The position numbers and the translations under genes are program-made. Under the pieces are notes generated by a model. That model searched no databases and was not told the DNA's origin. It saw only the letters and a program-made list of their open reading frames with translations. From Lacihabitans sp. LS3-19 (GTDB lineage: Bacteria; Bacteroidota; Bacteroidia; Cytophagales; Spirosomataceae), in NCBI RefSeq assembly GCF_024343575.1, contig NZ_RJUA01000005.1:62001-126000 (forward strand): a stretch of 64,000 nt of DNA. Reading direction: 5' to 3'. Of the stretch, positions 7,817 to 16,683 are shown one piece after another; the first letter of the stretch is position 1; every line of letters starts with the position of its first letter.

Positions 7817-9679
7817 ATGAAAAATAAGATATTCATACTTTTACCTCTATTTATCTTATTTTTTAATTTTTCATCTTATGGCACTAATTTAACAATTAAT
7901 AGTGAAAAGCCGAAGGTAGGAGATCTAATAAAAATTCAATATAATGGCTTTTTAACAAAAAAAAACACAAAATTGTATTGCGTTATTTTTTTTAAAGATT
8001 TTAGTAAAATAACTCAGACTTTGGAAATTGAGAATAAAAGAAATAAAATAAAATCCTCATTTACCATTCCAGATTCAGCGGTTTATTTTACTTTTTTTGC
8101 TGTGAATATATCTGAAATTGATAATAATTATGGTCAGGGTTACGATTTTCATGTTTTTGAAAATAATAAGCCAATAAGATATTCTTATTTAATGAAAGGT
8201 TACAATAATAAATTTAATGAATTCTTATTCAAAGGTAAAGTTGACTATAACGAAGCGGCAAAAAATATTGAAAAAGAATGGCAACTTTATCCTGAAATGG
8301 AGAATAAATGCGTGCCGTATTATTTAGAGGTTTTATTGAAAATACCTGAAAAGAAAAATGAAACTTTAGTAAAAATAAAAGAAAAATTGGACAATGGTAT
8401 TCAAAGCAAAATTCAAGAAAGGGAAATAAGGTATTTTGCCAATTTATATTATGAAAATAATTTAAAAAGTCTAGATTCTGTTAAAAATATATTGACTAAA
8501 TTATTTCAAAATGGTATTACTTCTTCAGAAAAAAGAATTTCTGAAATAAAATACGGTGAAAATTCAAATACAATTTTTGAGGATATAGACTACTTACTAA
8601 ATAGTAATCATGAATTAACTACCTTTCAAAGAATAGATTTAGTAAATTACAAATTGGCAGTTTTGTTATATCAAAATAGAATAGAAATATTTGAATCAGT
8701 TTTTTCTAAAGCCCAAAAAGAATATCCAAAAATATTATTATACAGCTTCCTTGCTCATAATTTCAATGAATACGCATACTCATATTTCAAAGGCAATAAG
8801 CTAGATTTGGCAAACTTATTTTCAAAACAATCTTTAAGGTTTTATAGCAATTTAGATACACTTTCTATTTCTTATGGTAACAGTTTAGATACCTATGCGA
8901 GCATAATTTATGCATCTGGTGATTTAAATAATGCCACTAAATATCAAAGTAAAGCTGTAGAATTGATGAACCTTCAAAATGATACTTCAAATCAAAGACT
9001 TATAGAATATTTAAATGAGGCTAGAAATTTTCCTGAAATAATTAATGTAGGTCGGAAAATAATAAAAGCTAATACGTCAACTAATTTAATAGATTCTCTA
9101 TATAAAAACGCTCTTAAAAAATTAAATAAAGAAGACCCAGATTACCTTAAACTAAAGAAAGATGCGTTTCAAAAAAAACAAAAGGAAATCTTATCAAAAA
9201 TCATTAACCAGAAAGCCCAAGATTTTGCTTTATTTGACCTAAATGGTAAAACAGTCCAATTAAAGGATTATAAAGGCAAAATTTTGATAATAGATTTTTG
9301 GGCTACTTGGTGTAAGCCTTGTTTGGCTTCTTTTCCTGCTATGAAAAAGTTGCAAAACGAATTTAAGGATAAAAATGTAAAATTTGTGTTTATAAGTACC
9401 TTAGAGCATGTAAATACTTCTGACAGCATAAATCTGACTGAAAAGATATTAGAATTAGCTAATATTAGACATTTTAATGAATTTGAGATTTTGATAGATC
9501 AAAAAAATTCTAAATCTGGAGATTTTAAAATGGCACTGGATTATAATGTCCAAGGAATTCCAGCTAAGTTTATCGTTGATAAAAACGGAAATTTACGGTA
9601 TAAGAGTGTTGGATTTGGTTCTGAAGATAAATTGAGATTTGAAATAGATACAGTAGTAAATTTTCTATTATCTGAATAA
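7817..9679 (+). CDS. Secreted TlpA-like thiol-disulfide oxidoreductase
   Basis: The protein has 620 residues. An N-terminal signal peptide (about 1-22, KIFILLPLFILFFNFSSYG) has no lipobox cysteine, so it is probably periplasmic. Residues about 23-460 have no family I recognise; they look like a beta-rich start followed by helical TPR-like repeats with abundant Leu, Tyr and Asn. Residues about 470-620 are a thioredoxin fold of the TlpA/ResA group, with DFWATWCKPCLASFP giving the redox pair Cys499 and Cys502, and the cis-proline region VQGIPAKFIVDKNG. Large N-terminal regions in front of a TlpA domain are common in Bacteroidota. The substrate is unknown. It is just upstream of a C39 transporter remnant. 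Confidence 0.85.
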   Translation: MKNKIFILLPLFILFFNFSSYGTNLTINSEKPKVGDLIKIQYNGFLTKKNTKLYCVIFFKDFSKITQTLEIENKRNKIKSSFTIPDSAVYFTFFAVNISEIDNNYGQGYDFHVFENNKPIRYSYLMKGYNNKFNEFLFKGKVDYNEAAKNIEKEWQLYPEMENKCVPYYLEVLLKIPEKKNETLVKIKEKLDNGIQSKIQEREIRYFANLYYENNLKSLDSVKNILTKLFQNGITSSEKRISEIKYGENSNTIFEDIDYLLNSNHELTTFQRIDLVNYKLAVLLYQNRIEIFESVFSKAQKEYPKILLYSFLAHNFNEYAYSYFKGNKLDLANLFSKQSLRFYSNLDTLSISYGNSLDTYASIIYASGDLNNATKYQSKAVELMNLQNDTSNQRLIEYLNEARNFPEIINVGRKIIKANTSTNLIDSLYKNALKKLNKEDPDYLKLKKDAFQKKQKEILSKIINQKAQDFALFDLNGKTVQLKDYKGKILIIDFWATWCKPCLASFPAMKKLQNEFKDKNVKFVFISTLEHVNTSDSINLTEKILELANIRHFNEFEILIDQKNSKSGDFKMALDYNVQGIPAKFIVDKNGNLRYKSVGFGSEDKLRFEIDTVVNFLLSE

Positions 9680-9734
9680 TTTTTTTCATAGATTAAGTAA
9701 ATATATAAATTTCCTAAATAATATTTATAATCAT

Positions 9735-9836
9735 AAAAACTCCCCTATTTTACCCCTACAAGACGCTATGGACTGCGGCCCCACCTGCTTAAGGATGTTA
9801 GCCAAAGCTTGTCTCCTTAAAATACACAAAAGGTAA
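9735..9836 (+). pseudogene. Remnant of a peptidase C39 ABC transporter start
   Basis: The frame ending in the stop at 9834-9836 reads LQDAMDCGPTCLRMLAKAC and then diverges to LLKIHKR and a stop. DCGPTCLRM is the catalytic-cysteine motif at the N-terminus of peptidase C39 domains, which open bacteriocin/double-glycine-leader ABC exporters (usual form QxDxxDCGPTCLRMIAKyYG). Only about 20 family-like residues remain, and no transmembrane or ATPase region follows before deoD. I read it as a truncated remnant rather than a real short gene. The GC content of this patch is higher than that of its surroundings. Confidence 0.65.
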
Positions 9837-9973
9837 AAAAAAATGCTTTCAACTTAACGAACTATATTCTACTAAAATATTTTGCCGTAAATTGCCTCTT
9901 TAAATTAAATTGGATTTGAAATCCTATTATTTTAGTTTTATAAAAAATAAAATCATCAAGAAAAACTGAATAA

Positions 9974-10675
9974 ATGAGAAGTTTACACCTAGAAGCCGAA
10001 GTGGGACAAATAGCCGAAACTGTATTACTACCAGGCGATCCTTTAAGAGCCAAGTTTGTGGCCGAGAATTTCCTGACCGACGTGGTTTGTTATAATAATG
10101 TGAGAGGAATGTTGGGCTTTACGGGCAATTATAAAGGCCAAAAAGTATCTATTCAAGGCACAGGAATGGGAATGGGAAGTGCTGGTATCTATATCCATGA
10201 ATTGATAAATACCTATAAATGTCAAAACTTGATTAGAGTTGGCACCTGTGGTTCTATCCAACCAGAATTGGATTTAGGCCAAGTAATTTTAGCTCTCAGT
10301 GCTTCTGGAGATTCAGACGCCAATGCATTTCTTTTTAAAGGCATGCATTATGCAGCTACAGCAGATTTTGATTTAGTTTACAAAGCCTATGAAACAGCCA
10401 AATCATTAAATATTAAAACCCATACGGGTCCGATTTTTAGCACCAACACTTTTTATGACCTTGAACCTAATCGTTGGGATGTTTGGCAAAAACATGGCAT
10501 ATTGGGAATAGATATGGAATCACAAATATTGTATACCATCGCAAAAAGATTTGGGGTAAAAGCTTTAGCACTTTTAACTGTAAGCGACAATATTATTACA
10601 GGCACGGCATCTACCCAGCAAGAGAGGGAAAATACTTTCAACGATATGATGAAAATTGCTTTGAGTTTGGCATAA
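9974..10675 (+). CDS. deoD: Purine-nucleoside phosphorylase, DeoD type
   Basis: DeoD phosphorolyses purine (deoxy)ribonucleosides to free base and (deoxy)ribose 1-phosphate, the substrate of DeoB. The 233-residue length matches hexameric trimeric-family PNPs. Motifs visible include LLPGDPLRAK (phosphate binding), GTGMGMGSAGIYIHEL, RVGTCGS, and GIDMESQILYTIAKRFG, where the ribose-binding Met-Glu is present. Near the C-terminus, LLTVSDNI supplies the usual catalytic Asp position. It is separated from deoB/deoC by a TlpA-like gene and a C39 remnant, so the deo genes are split. A GIY-YIG gene begins 13 bases after it. Confidence 0.96.
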   Translation: MRSLHLEAEVGQIAETVLLPGDPLRAKFVAENFLTDVVCYNNVRGMLGFTGNYKGQKVSIQGTGMGMGSAGIYIHELINTYKCQNLIRVGTCGSIQPELDLGQVILALSASGDSDANAFLFKGMHYAATADFDLVYKAYETAKSLNIKTHTGPIFSTNTFYDLEPNRWDVWQKHGILGIDMESQILYTIAKRFGVKALALLTVSDNIITGTASTQQERENTFNDMMKIALSLA

Positions 10676-10688
10676 TAAAATAAAAATA

Positions 10689-11543
10689 ATGAAATTCGGC
10701 AAAACTATTAAACTTTTCTTAATAGACGGAGACCCAAATGGGAGAATTACATGCGAACTCTCTAATTGGACTGGCAAAGCATATAAAATACCTCGAATTA
10801 AGGTGAAAGAATATTCTGATAGAAAGGACTTAGTTAGTACAGGAATTTACCTTTTAATTGGTAAAAATGAAGAAGGTGAAGACATGGTTTATCTTGGTGA
10901 AGCAGAAAATATTTATTCTAGAATAAATCAACATTTAAGTCAAAAAGATTTTTGGAACGAAACAATTGTTTTTGTTAGTAAAGATGATAATCTAAATAAA
11001 GCACATATAAAGTATTTAGAAAATAGACTTTTTGAAATCGCGACAACAGTTGATAGATATAAGCTTGCAAACAATAATATTCCAACTCAATCAGCTATAT
11101 CTGAAAGTGATAAAGCAGAAATGGAAGAATTTATAGATAATTTAAAAATTTTAGTCAATACTTTAGGACACAAAATTTTTGAAGGAAAAAGAGAAATTAA
11201 ATCTGAAAACTCAAAAGAAATTCAAGAATTTACACTTTCTAATCCAAGAGAAAATTCTAACGCTACTGGTATTCCTACTTCTGAAGGTTTTGTTGTATTT
11301 AAAGGATCAAAAATTTCAGAGTCAATGACTCCGAAAATTCCAGAAGGATTGAAAAAATTAAGAGAGAAATTAATTTCTTTAGATACTTTAAAATTAATAG
11401 ACTCAAATTATGTATTTCAAAAAGATTATATTTTCAATAGTCCCTCAGCAGCTGCGGGAGTTGTGCTCGGTAGATCTGCAAATGGATTAACTGAATGGAG
11501 AGCTAATTCAGGTTTGAACCTTAAAGATTTTGAAACGCATTAA
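10689..11543 (+). CDS. GIY-YIG nuclease-domain protein with C-terminal DUF4357
   Basis: The protein has 284 residues. Residues about 50-140 form a GIY-YIG nuclease core: GIYLLIG, then VYLGEAENIYSRINQH (the YIG strand, here YLG, with the catalytic-type Arg), and a Glu in YLENRLFE. Residues about 250-284 (FNSPSAAAGVVLGRSANGLTEWR) are a DUF4357 module, often found at the C-terminus of restriction-related and GIY-YIG proteins. No signal peptide is seen. Function is unknown, with DNA cleavage or repair possible. It follows deoD by 13 bases, so co-transcription is likely, although no functional link is evident. It converges with the DUF885 gene 7 bases downstream. Confidence 0.85.
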   Translation: MKFGKTIKLFLIDGDPNGRITCELSNWTGKAYKIPRIKVKEYSDRKDLVSTGIYLLIGKNEEGEDMVYLGEAENIYSRINQHLSQKDFWNETIVFVSKDDNLNKAHIKYLENRLFEIATTVDRYKLANNNIPTQSAISESDKAEMEEFIDNLKILVNTLGHKIFEGKREIKSENSKEIQEFTLSNPRENSNATGIPTSEGFVVFKGSKISESMTPKIPEGLKKLREKLISLDTLKLIDSNYVFQKDYIFNSPSAAAGVVLGRSANGLTEWRANSGLNLKDFETH

Positions 11544-11550
11544 CTATTCC

Positions 11551-13233
11551 TCAATCCAAAAACTTCCAATCAGAAATTTTATCTTTTTTCAAATCTTCAC
11601 CCTTCAAAATCGCCTTAACTAGCTCTACGGGCATTGAGTTGTTCTGTAAAATGGTATCATGAAACTCCTTTTCTTTCATTTTTCCTGAGTCTACCAAATC
11701 TTTGTGCAGGCTATAAAACTGCAAACCACCCATCATATAAGCAATCTGGTACAATGGACCATACCTGCCTGTAAACGAGCGTCTTACTTCTGCCTCAGCA
11801 TTGGCTCTTTCGTGTCCTACTTTATCTACCAAAAGATCAATACATTGCTGTGGAGTCATTTTCTCCAAATGATAATTTAATGAAAATATGATTCTAGCAC
11901 AACGGTGCATTCGCCAAAACAACATTCCAATTTTTTCCTCAGGCGTTCTTGGAAAACCCTTGTCCCAAAGATTAAACTCCCAATACAAAGCCCAACCTTC
12001 CGTCCAGAATGGTGTTCCGAAAGCTCTACGATAAGGTTTATATCTTTGATTCATAAATTGTTGCAAATGATGCCCTGGAATCAACTCATGCTGAACTGTG
12101 GCTCTCGAAAAGTAAGGATTATTGCCTCGCATACTCATCATTTTGTCATCATGGTCCATTTCAGCCGTTGGATAAGCCACCATTATTTGTTCTCCACCCA
12201 AAAAGAAAGGGCTAACTTTTTGCTGTTCGGCAGAAAGCATCACTGTACGCCAAGTCTCCTTGGCCAAAGCAGGAATGGTCACCAAATCTCTATCTTCAAC
12301 ATATTTTATAGCTTCCCAAGCCAGTTTATTAACGTCTTCTTGCCATTGTCCAGGCGGCACGTAAGTTTGTTTTACATGCTCCAAAGCTTTTTTCCAATCA
12401 TTACCGTAGCCAAGTTCATTTGATGCCTTCAACATTTCTTTTTCACACCAAGCAAATTGCTTATTCGCTTCTGCTATTAATTGTTCTGGCGTATAGGCTA
12501 TAAATTCAAAACTCAAGTCTTTCAATAATGCTTCTCTACCCAGCGGTTTTCCAATTATTCCACTTCCATCATCTTTTACTAGCGTGTTCGAAAAATGCTT
12601 CCTCAACAAAGCCTCATATTCCGAAAGCGTTGTTTTTAGCTTTTTATAAGGAGCTTGCATCCACCAGTTAAACTCTGGATTGAATTCAAAATAGAAATTA
12701 TAAGACTCATCCGTTGCCTTTGACAATTCCTTTACAATATCTGCCGCAAGCTCTGCCTTTTGCCAGCTATCAAATGGTTTGCTGGCTTTTGTGGCCTCCA
12801 TGGCCTTCCTAATATCCTTTTCCACTTGATTAAAATCAGCTGCCAATTTATCAGATTTTGGATTTACACCACCTTTCCTGTTTTCATTAAAATCATAAAT
12901 TGGACTTGCTTTTACTACCACATATTTCACCTCATCAAAACCTTTTCTCTCAAGATTATGAAAATATGCATTTTTATCAATTAGATTCCTAAGTAAAACA
13001 TAATCAACCTTTTGCGACTTTGACATTGCATTGAAATCAATTCTTTCTAATTCTTTTTTTGCATCAACATAGTATTCAGTGAATCTTTCGAAATACTTCT
13101 CCGATAAAGAGTTGGGGTATTTTCTTCCCAAAGCTGATTTATCCGCCTGATATTTGGAAACTAGCTCATTAAAGTCTTGAGAAAAAACATTGACAGAAAT
13201 TAACAAAAACGAGATATAAAAAATAGATTTCAT
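11551..13233 (-). CDS. Secreted DUF885 family metallopeptidase-like protein
   Basis: The protein has 560 residues, a typical DUF885 length. A signal peptide (about 1-18, FYISFLLISVNVFS) ends before QDFNEL, so it is exported. The core carries His382-Glu383-Leu-Ile-Pro-Gly-His388-His389, an HExxxHH-type zinc-like motif of this family, followed by FWTEGWALYWE, whose Glu residues are plausible further ligands. DUF885 proteins are thought to be peptidases, but the substrate here is unknown. It starts 9 bases after the stop of the upstream bicupin gene, so the two form an operon transcribed leftward. Confidence 0.88.
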   Translation of the reverse strand: MKSIFYISFLLISVNVFSQDFNELVSKYQADKSALGRKYPNSLSEKYFERFTEYYVDAKKELERIDFNAMSKSQKVDYVLLRNLIDKNAYFHNLERKGFDEVKYVVVKASPIYDFNENRKGGVNPKSDKLAADFNQVEKDIRKAMEATKASKPFDSWQKAELAADIVKELSKATDESYNFYFEFNPEFNWWMQAPYKKLKTTLSEYEALLRKHFSNTLVKDDGSGIIGKPLGREALLKDLSFEFIAYTPEQLIAEANKQFAWCEKEMLKASNELGYGNDWKKALEHVKQTYVPPGQWQEDVNKLAWEAIKYVEDRDLVTIPALAKETWRTVMLSAEQQKVSPFFLGGEQIMVAYPTAEMDHDDKMMSMRGNNPYFSRATVQHELIPGHHLQQFMNQRYKPYRRAFGTPFWTEGWALYWEFNLWDKGFPRTPEEKIGMLFWRMHRCARIIFSLNYHLEKMTPQQCIDLLVDKVGHERANAEAEVRRSFTGRYGPLYQIAYMMGGLQFYSLHKDLVDSGKMKEKEFHDTILQNNSMPVELVKAILKGEDLKKDKISDWKFLD

Positions 13234-13242
13234 ACTTTCTAA

Positions 13243-14004
13243 TTAATTAAATTGAAATGCAAAATAAGTGGCTGATCCAGTGCCTATATTGGTTAAATTA
13301 TGATATTGATTGGATGGTAAGAAAAACAAATCACCTTTGGAGCCTTCATAAAATTTATCTCCAATTTGCATTTTTGCCTGTCCATCTACTATCAATATTA
13401 TTTCTTCTGGCACATGTTTATGAGGATCGTGGCTTTTTAAACCTTCTTTCAGAGTTGTTACATGCATTTCAAGTCTATTAAACATGCTCGTTGGCCTATC
13501 TAAAAAGTCTCTTCTCCCGCCTTTTTCATGAGGTTTGAAAGCAACATCATTCCAATTTACTATTTGAGAAATTCCTTTGTCATTGTCAGCGGCCAATTGT
13601 TTGGAAGTATAAATCAACACATAATAGCTCACATTTTCTTTACCCAGATTGTTCATTTGTTGCTCGTCACCTTTCAAAATCAAAAGAACTCCACCTGGCC
13701 CAACTTCTTTTGTTTGGTTTTCCAAAGTCACAGTCAGCGTACCTTCCTGAATGATTATTAATTCTTCTGCATCTTTTTGTCTGTGACTTGGCCTAAGTTT
13801 ATGTACTGGCTTGAGGGTAGAGTGATGAATACTGAATTTTTCTAAAAATTCAGTTTCTTCGTTTTTAAACAATTGCCTAAAAGCCCTACTTTCATCTTCC
13901 ATTTTAGGAAGAGACGCTAAATTGTAAACATTTCCTTGAAGCATATTTTGGGCATGGGATAAATTAAAAACAAAAAGTAGAATAAGGCAATAGTTAAATT
14001 TCAT
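13243..14004 (-). CDS. Exported cupin-domain protein (two cupin folds)
   Basis: I start at the ATG at 14004 because it gives a clean signal peptide (KFNYCLILLFVFNLSHAQ). An upstream in-frame ATG would add 14 residues overlapping promoter and terminator sequence. The 253-residue product has two cupin barrels. The first spans about 70-140, with HKLRPSHRQKDAEELIIIQEGTL. The second spans about 175-250, with GLKSHDPHKHVPEEIILIVDGQ and FLPSNQYHNL, giving the His/Glu metal-binding pattern. The ligand or reaction is unknown. It is followed after 9 bases by the DUF885 gene. A TAnnTTTG-type box (14025-14032, minus) lies 21 bases upstream, overlapping the tail of the uxs terminator. Confidence 0.85.
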   Translation of the reverse strand: MKFNYCLILLFVFNLSHAQNMLQGNVYNLASLPKMEDESRAFRQLFKNEETEFLEKFSIHHSTLKPVHKLRPSHRQKDAEELIIIQEGTLTVTLENQTKEVGPGGVLLILKGDEQQMNNLGKENVSYYVLIYTSKQLAADNDKGISQIVNWNDVAFKPHEKGGRRDFLDRPTSMFNRLEMHVTTLKEGLKSHDPHKHVPEEIILIVDGQAKMQIGDKFYEGSKGDLFFLPSNQYHNLTNIGTGSATYFAFQFN

Positions 14005-14029
14005 AGAATGGTTGATATATTTATCAAAA

Positions 14030-14069
14030 ATAAAAAAAAATCCCACAAAGTATTGAAACCTTGTGGGAT
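14030..14069 (-). terminator. Terminator after uxs
   Basis: TCCCACAA and TTGTGGGA form an 8-bp stem around a 13-base loop. On the minus strand it is followed by a run of T, and it lies 23 bases beyond the uxs stop codon. Confidence 0.85.
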
Positions 14070-14092
14070 ATATTCTAGGAAATTTCTATTTC

Positions 14093-15064
14093 TTAAAACT
14101 CTCTATGAATAGCTTCATCGAAAAGTCTTTCTTTTGGAAGATTTCTGAAATAATCGTAAGTGATTTTTAAACCTTCTTCTCTATCAACTTTCGGCTCCCA
14201 GCCTAATATCGCCTTAGCTTTCGTAATATCAGGTTGTCTTTGCTTAGGATCATCTTTTGGCAAATCCAAATAAACTACTTTTTGGGTAGTTCCAGTCAAT
14301 TTTATAATTTCTTCAGCAAAATCTTTAATTGTTATCTCTGAAGGATTTCCAATGTTAACTGGTTGTGCATAATCAGACATCAATAATCTATAAATACCTT
14401 CAACAAGGTCAGCCACATAACAAAAAGAACGTGTTTGCGAGCCATCTCCAAAAATGGTAATATCTTCACCTCTAAGTGCTTGACCAATAAATGCAGGCAA
14501 TACTCTGCCATCATTTAGTCGCATACGCGGTCCGTATGTATTAAATATTCTAACTATCCTTGTCTCTAAACCGTGATAAGTATGATAGGCCATAGTCATG
14601 GCTTCTTGAAACCTTTTAGCTTCATCATAAACGCCTCTTGGTCCAACTGGATTTACGTGTCCCCAATATTCTTCAGTTTGTGGATGCACCAAAGGGTCAC
14701 CATAAACTTCTGATGTTGAAGCGATTAAAACTCTTGCTCCTTTAACTCTCGCCAATCCCAAACAGTTGTGAATACCTAAAGAACCCACCTTTAAAGTCTG
14801 AATTGGGATTTTCAAATAGTCAATTGGGCTTGCTGGAGATGCGAAATGTAAGATGTAATCCAATTCACCAGGAACATGAATAAACTTGCTCACATCATGA
14901 TGATAGAATTCAAAATTTGGCAATTTGAACAAATGCTCAATATTTCTCAAATCTCCCGTTATCAAGTTATCCATTGCAATTACATGATAACCCTCTTTGA
15001 CGAACCTATCACATAGATGTGACCCTAAAAAACCGGCTCCGCCTGTTATTAATATTCTTTTCAT
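14093..15064 (-). CDS. uxs: UDP-glucuronate decarboxylase (UDP-xylose synthase)
   Basis: This 323-residue short-chain dehydrogenase/reductase converts UDP-glucuronate to UDP-xylose with bound NAD. The Rossmann motif [12 protein letters not shown] is at residues 5-16. The catalytic Ser/Thr and YxxxK pair are in [10 protein letters not shown] and [12 protein letters not shown], and [10 protein letters not shown] is the usual family signature. The sequence looks like Uxs rather than a 4-epimerase, and its neighbour ugd makes its substrate. The gap to ugd is 6 bases, so they are an operon with ugd first. UDP-xylose would feed surface polysaccharide or glycoprotein synthesis. Confidence 0.92.
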   Translation of the reverse strand: MKRILITGGAGFLGSHLCDRFVKEGYHVIAMDNLITGDLRNIEHLFKLPNFEFYHHDVSKFIHVPGELDYILHFASPASPIDYLKIPIQTLKVGSLGIHNCLGLARVKGARVLIASTSEVYGDPLVHPQTEEYWGHVNPVGPRGVYDEAKRFQEAMTMAYHTYHGLETRIVRIFNTYGPRMRLNDGRVLPAFIGQALRGEDITIFGDGSQTRSFCYVADLVEGIYRLLMSDYAQPVNIGNPSEITIKDFAEEIIKLTGTTQKVVYLDLPKDDPKQRQPDITKAKAILGWEPKVDREEGLKITYDYFRNLPKERLFDEAIHREF

Positions 15065-15070
15065 TATGTT

Positions 15071-16384
15071 TTATGCTTTTACATTTTCGCGACCAATAGA
15101 AAAATAATCAAAACCCATAGCTTGCATGTCTTTCAACTCAAACAAATTACGACCATCGAAAATAACCTTATTTTTCAAAGTAGCTGTTATTCTATCAAAA
15201 TCTGGGGTGCGGAATTCAGGCCACTCTGTCATAATCATCAAAGCATCAGCACCTTCCAATGCTTCGTATTGGCTTGATGCATATTTAACTTTTTTCCCAA
15301 TTTCCTTTTTTACGTTTGGTATAGCCTCTGGATCAAAAACAACCACCTTGGCACCAGCTCTTTTCAAAGCCTTGATATTGAACAAAGCAGGGGCTTCACG
15401 AATATCATCCGTATGTGGTTTGAATGCCAAGCCCCACAATGCAATAGTTTTTCCTTTTAAGTCACCGCCAAAATACTCCTTTATTTGAGGTATCATTTTG
15501 GTTTTCTGGCGATCATTTACAAACATTACAGATTTTAGGATTTTAAAATCGTAACCATATTCTTTGGCTGTTTTACCCAAAGCTTGAACATCTTTTGGAA
15601 AACAGCTTCCTCCATAACCAATACCTGGAAACAAGAAACGCTTACCTATTCTGCTATCTGTACCAATACCTTTTCTTACATTATCTACATCTGCACCAGT
15701 AAGCTCACAAAGGTTGGCTATTTCGTTCATAAATGTAATTTTCATAGCTAAAAATGAATTAGCAGCATATTTCGTCATCTCAGCCGAACGCTCATCCATA
15801 AATATTACTGGATTACCTTGACGAACCAATGGAGCATAAAGTCTTTCCATTATGGCTTTTGCCCTGTCAGATTTTGTACCTATCACTACGCGATCAGGTT
15901 TCATAAAATCCTCAACAGCAACTCCTTCTCTCAAAAACTCAGGATTTGAAACTACATCAAAATCAACTTTCGCATTTTCTGCTATCTTAGCATGAACTCT
16001 TTCAGCAGTTCCAACAGGAACGGTACTTTTATCAACTATTACCGCATAATGGTCTAAAACAATTCCTAAGTCCGATGCTACACCCAAAATATATTTTAAA
16101 TCTGCAGAACCGTCTTCACCTGGAGGAGTTGGAAGAGCTAAAAATATCACTTCTGCATCTTTTATTCCTTCTACTAAATCTGTGGTAAAAGTCAATCTAC
16201 CTTCTTTTCTATTTCTTTCAAAAATAACCTCTAATCCAGGCTCATAAATGGTTATTTTACCTTTTTTTAAACTATCAACTTTCTTGATATCTATATCAAT
16301 ACAAGTAACATAATTTCCGGTTTCGGCAAAACACGTTCCAGTTACCAAGCCAACGTATCCTGTACCAACTACTGCGATTTTCAT
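15071..16384 (-). CDS. ugd: UDP-glucose 6-dehydrogenase
   Basis: Ugd oxidises UDP-glucose twice to UDP-glucuronate using two NAD. The 437-residue length is standard. The N-terminal Rossmann motif AVVGTGYVGLVTGTCFAE lies at residues 4-21. The active-site cysteine is in GIGYGGSCFPKDVQAL, and the substrate-binding Lys is in the AANSFLAMKITFMNEIA region. The C-terminal domain (about 310-437) has WGLAFKPHTDDIREAP. It is the first gene of an operon with uxs, with a -7 box 31 bases upstream. Confidence 0.97.
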   Translation of the reverse strand: MKIAVVGTGYVGLVTGTCFAETGNYVTCIDIDIKKVDSLKKGKITIYEPGLEVIFERNRKEGRLTFTTDLVEGIKDAEVIFLALPTPPGEDGSADLKYILGVASDLGIVLDHYAVIVDKSTVPVGTAERVHAKIAENAKVDFDVVSNPEFLREGVAVEDFMKPDRVVIGTKSDRAKAIMERLYAPLVRQGNPVIFMDERSAEMTKYAANSFLAMKITFMNEIANLCELTGADVDNVRKGIGTDSRIGKRFLFPGIGYGGSCFPKDVQALGKTAKEYGYDFKILKSVMFVNDRQKTKMIPQIKEYFGGDLKGKTIALWGLAFKPHTDDIREAPALFNIKALKRAGAKVVVFDPEAIPNVKKEIGKKVKYASSQYEALEGADALMIMTEWPEFRTPDFDRITATLKNKVIFDGRNLFELKDMQAMGFDYFSIGRENVKA

Positions 16385-16414
16385 ATTCTAAATTTTAATA
16401 ATTAAAATGTTTAA

Positions 16415-16454
16415 CAAAGGTATTACAAATCAAATACCGTTATATCAATTACAA
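16415..16454 (-). promoter_or_regulatory. Promoter of ugd-uxs
   Basis: On the minus strand TACCTTTG (16415-16422) fits TAnnTTTG, with a TTG about 23 bases further upstream (16446-16448). It is 31 bases before the ugd start. The rest of the 300-base gap to 16683 holds only a short open frame overlapping the DUF3108 gene, which I do not accept as coding. Confidence 0.6.
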
Positions 16455-16683
16455 GAAATATTTTACACAGAATTGAAAAATACATAGGTTTAAAAGGCAA
16501 ATATGTCATTAAGTGACCATTTTCAACAAAGCCAAGTAATTTTTTAAGAAATAAACACTAATGGCTATTCCAAAAAATAGAAATTCTATTCTAAAAATGG
16601 AAACAGGAAATTTCGAGAAATTGAAAAAAAACCAATACAGAGGATTAGCAAAAACTTTGAAGTAAGGATTTATTTGATAATAT

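Noticed and set aside
11905-12423. 172-codon plus-strand frame inside the DUF885 gene
   Set aside because: It is antisense to conserved metallopeptidase motifs and has no family features. It is a shadow.
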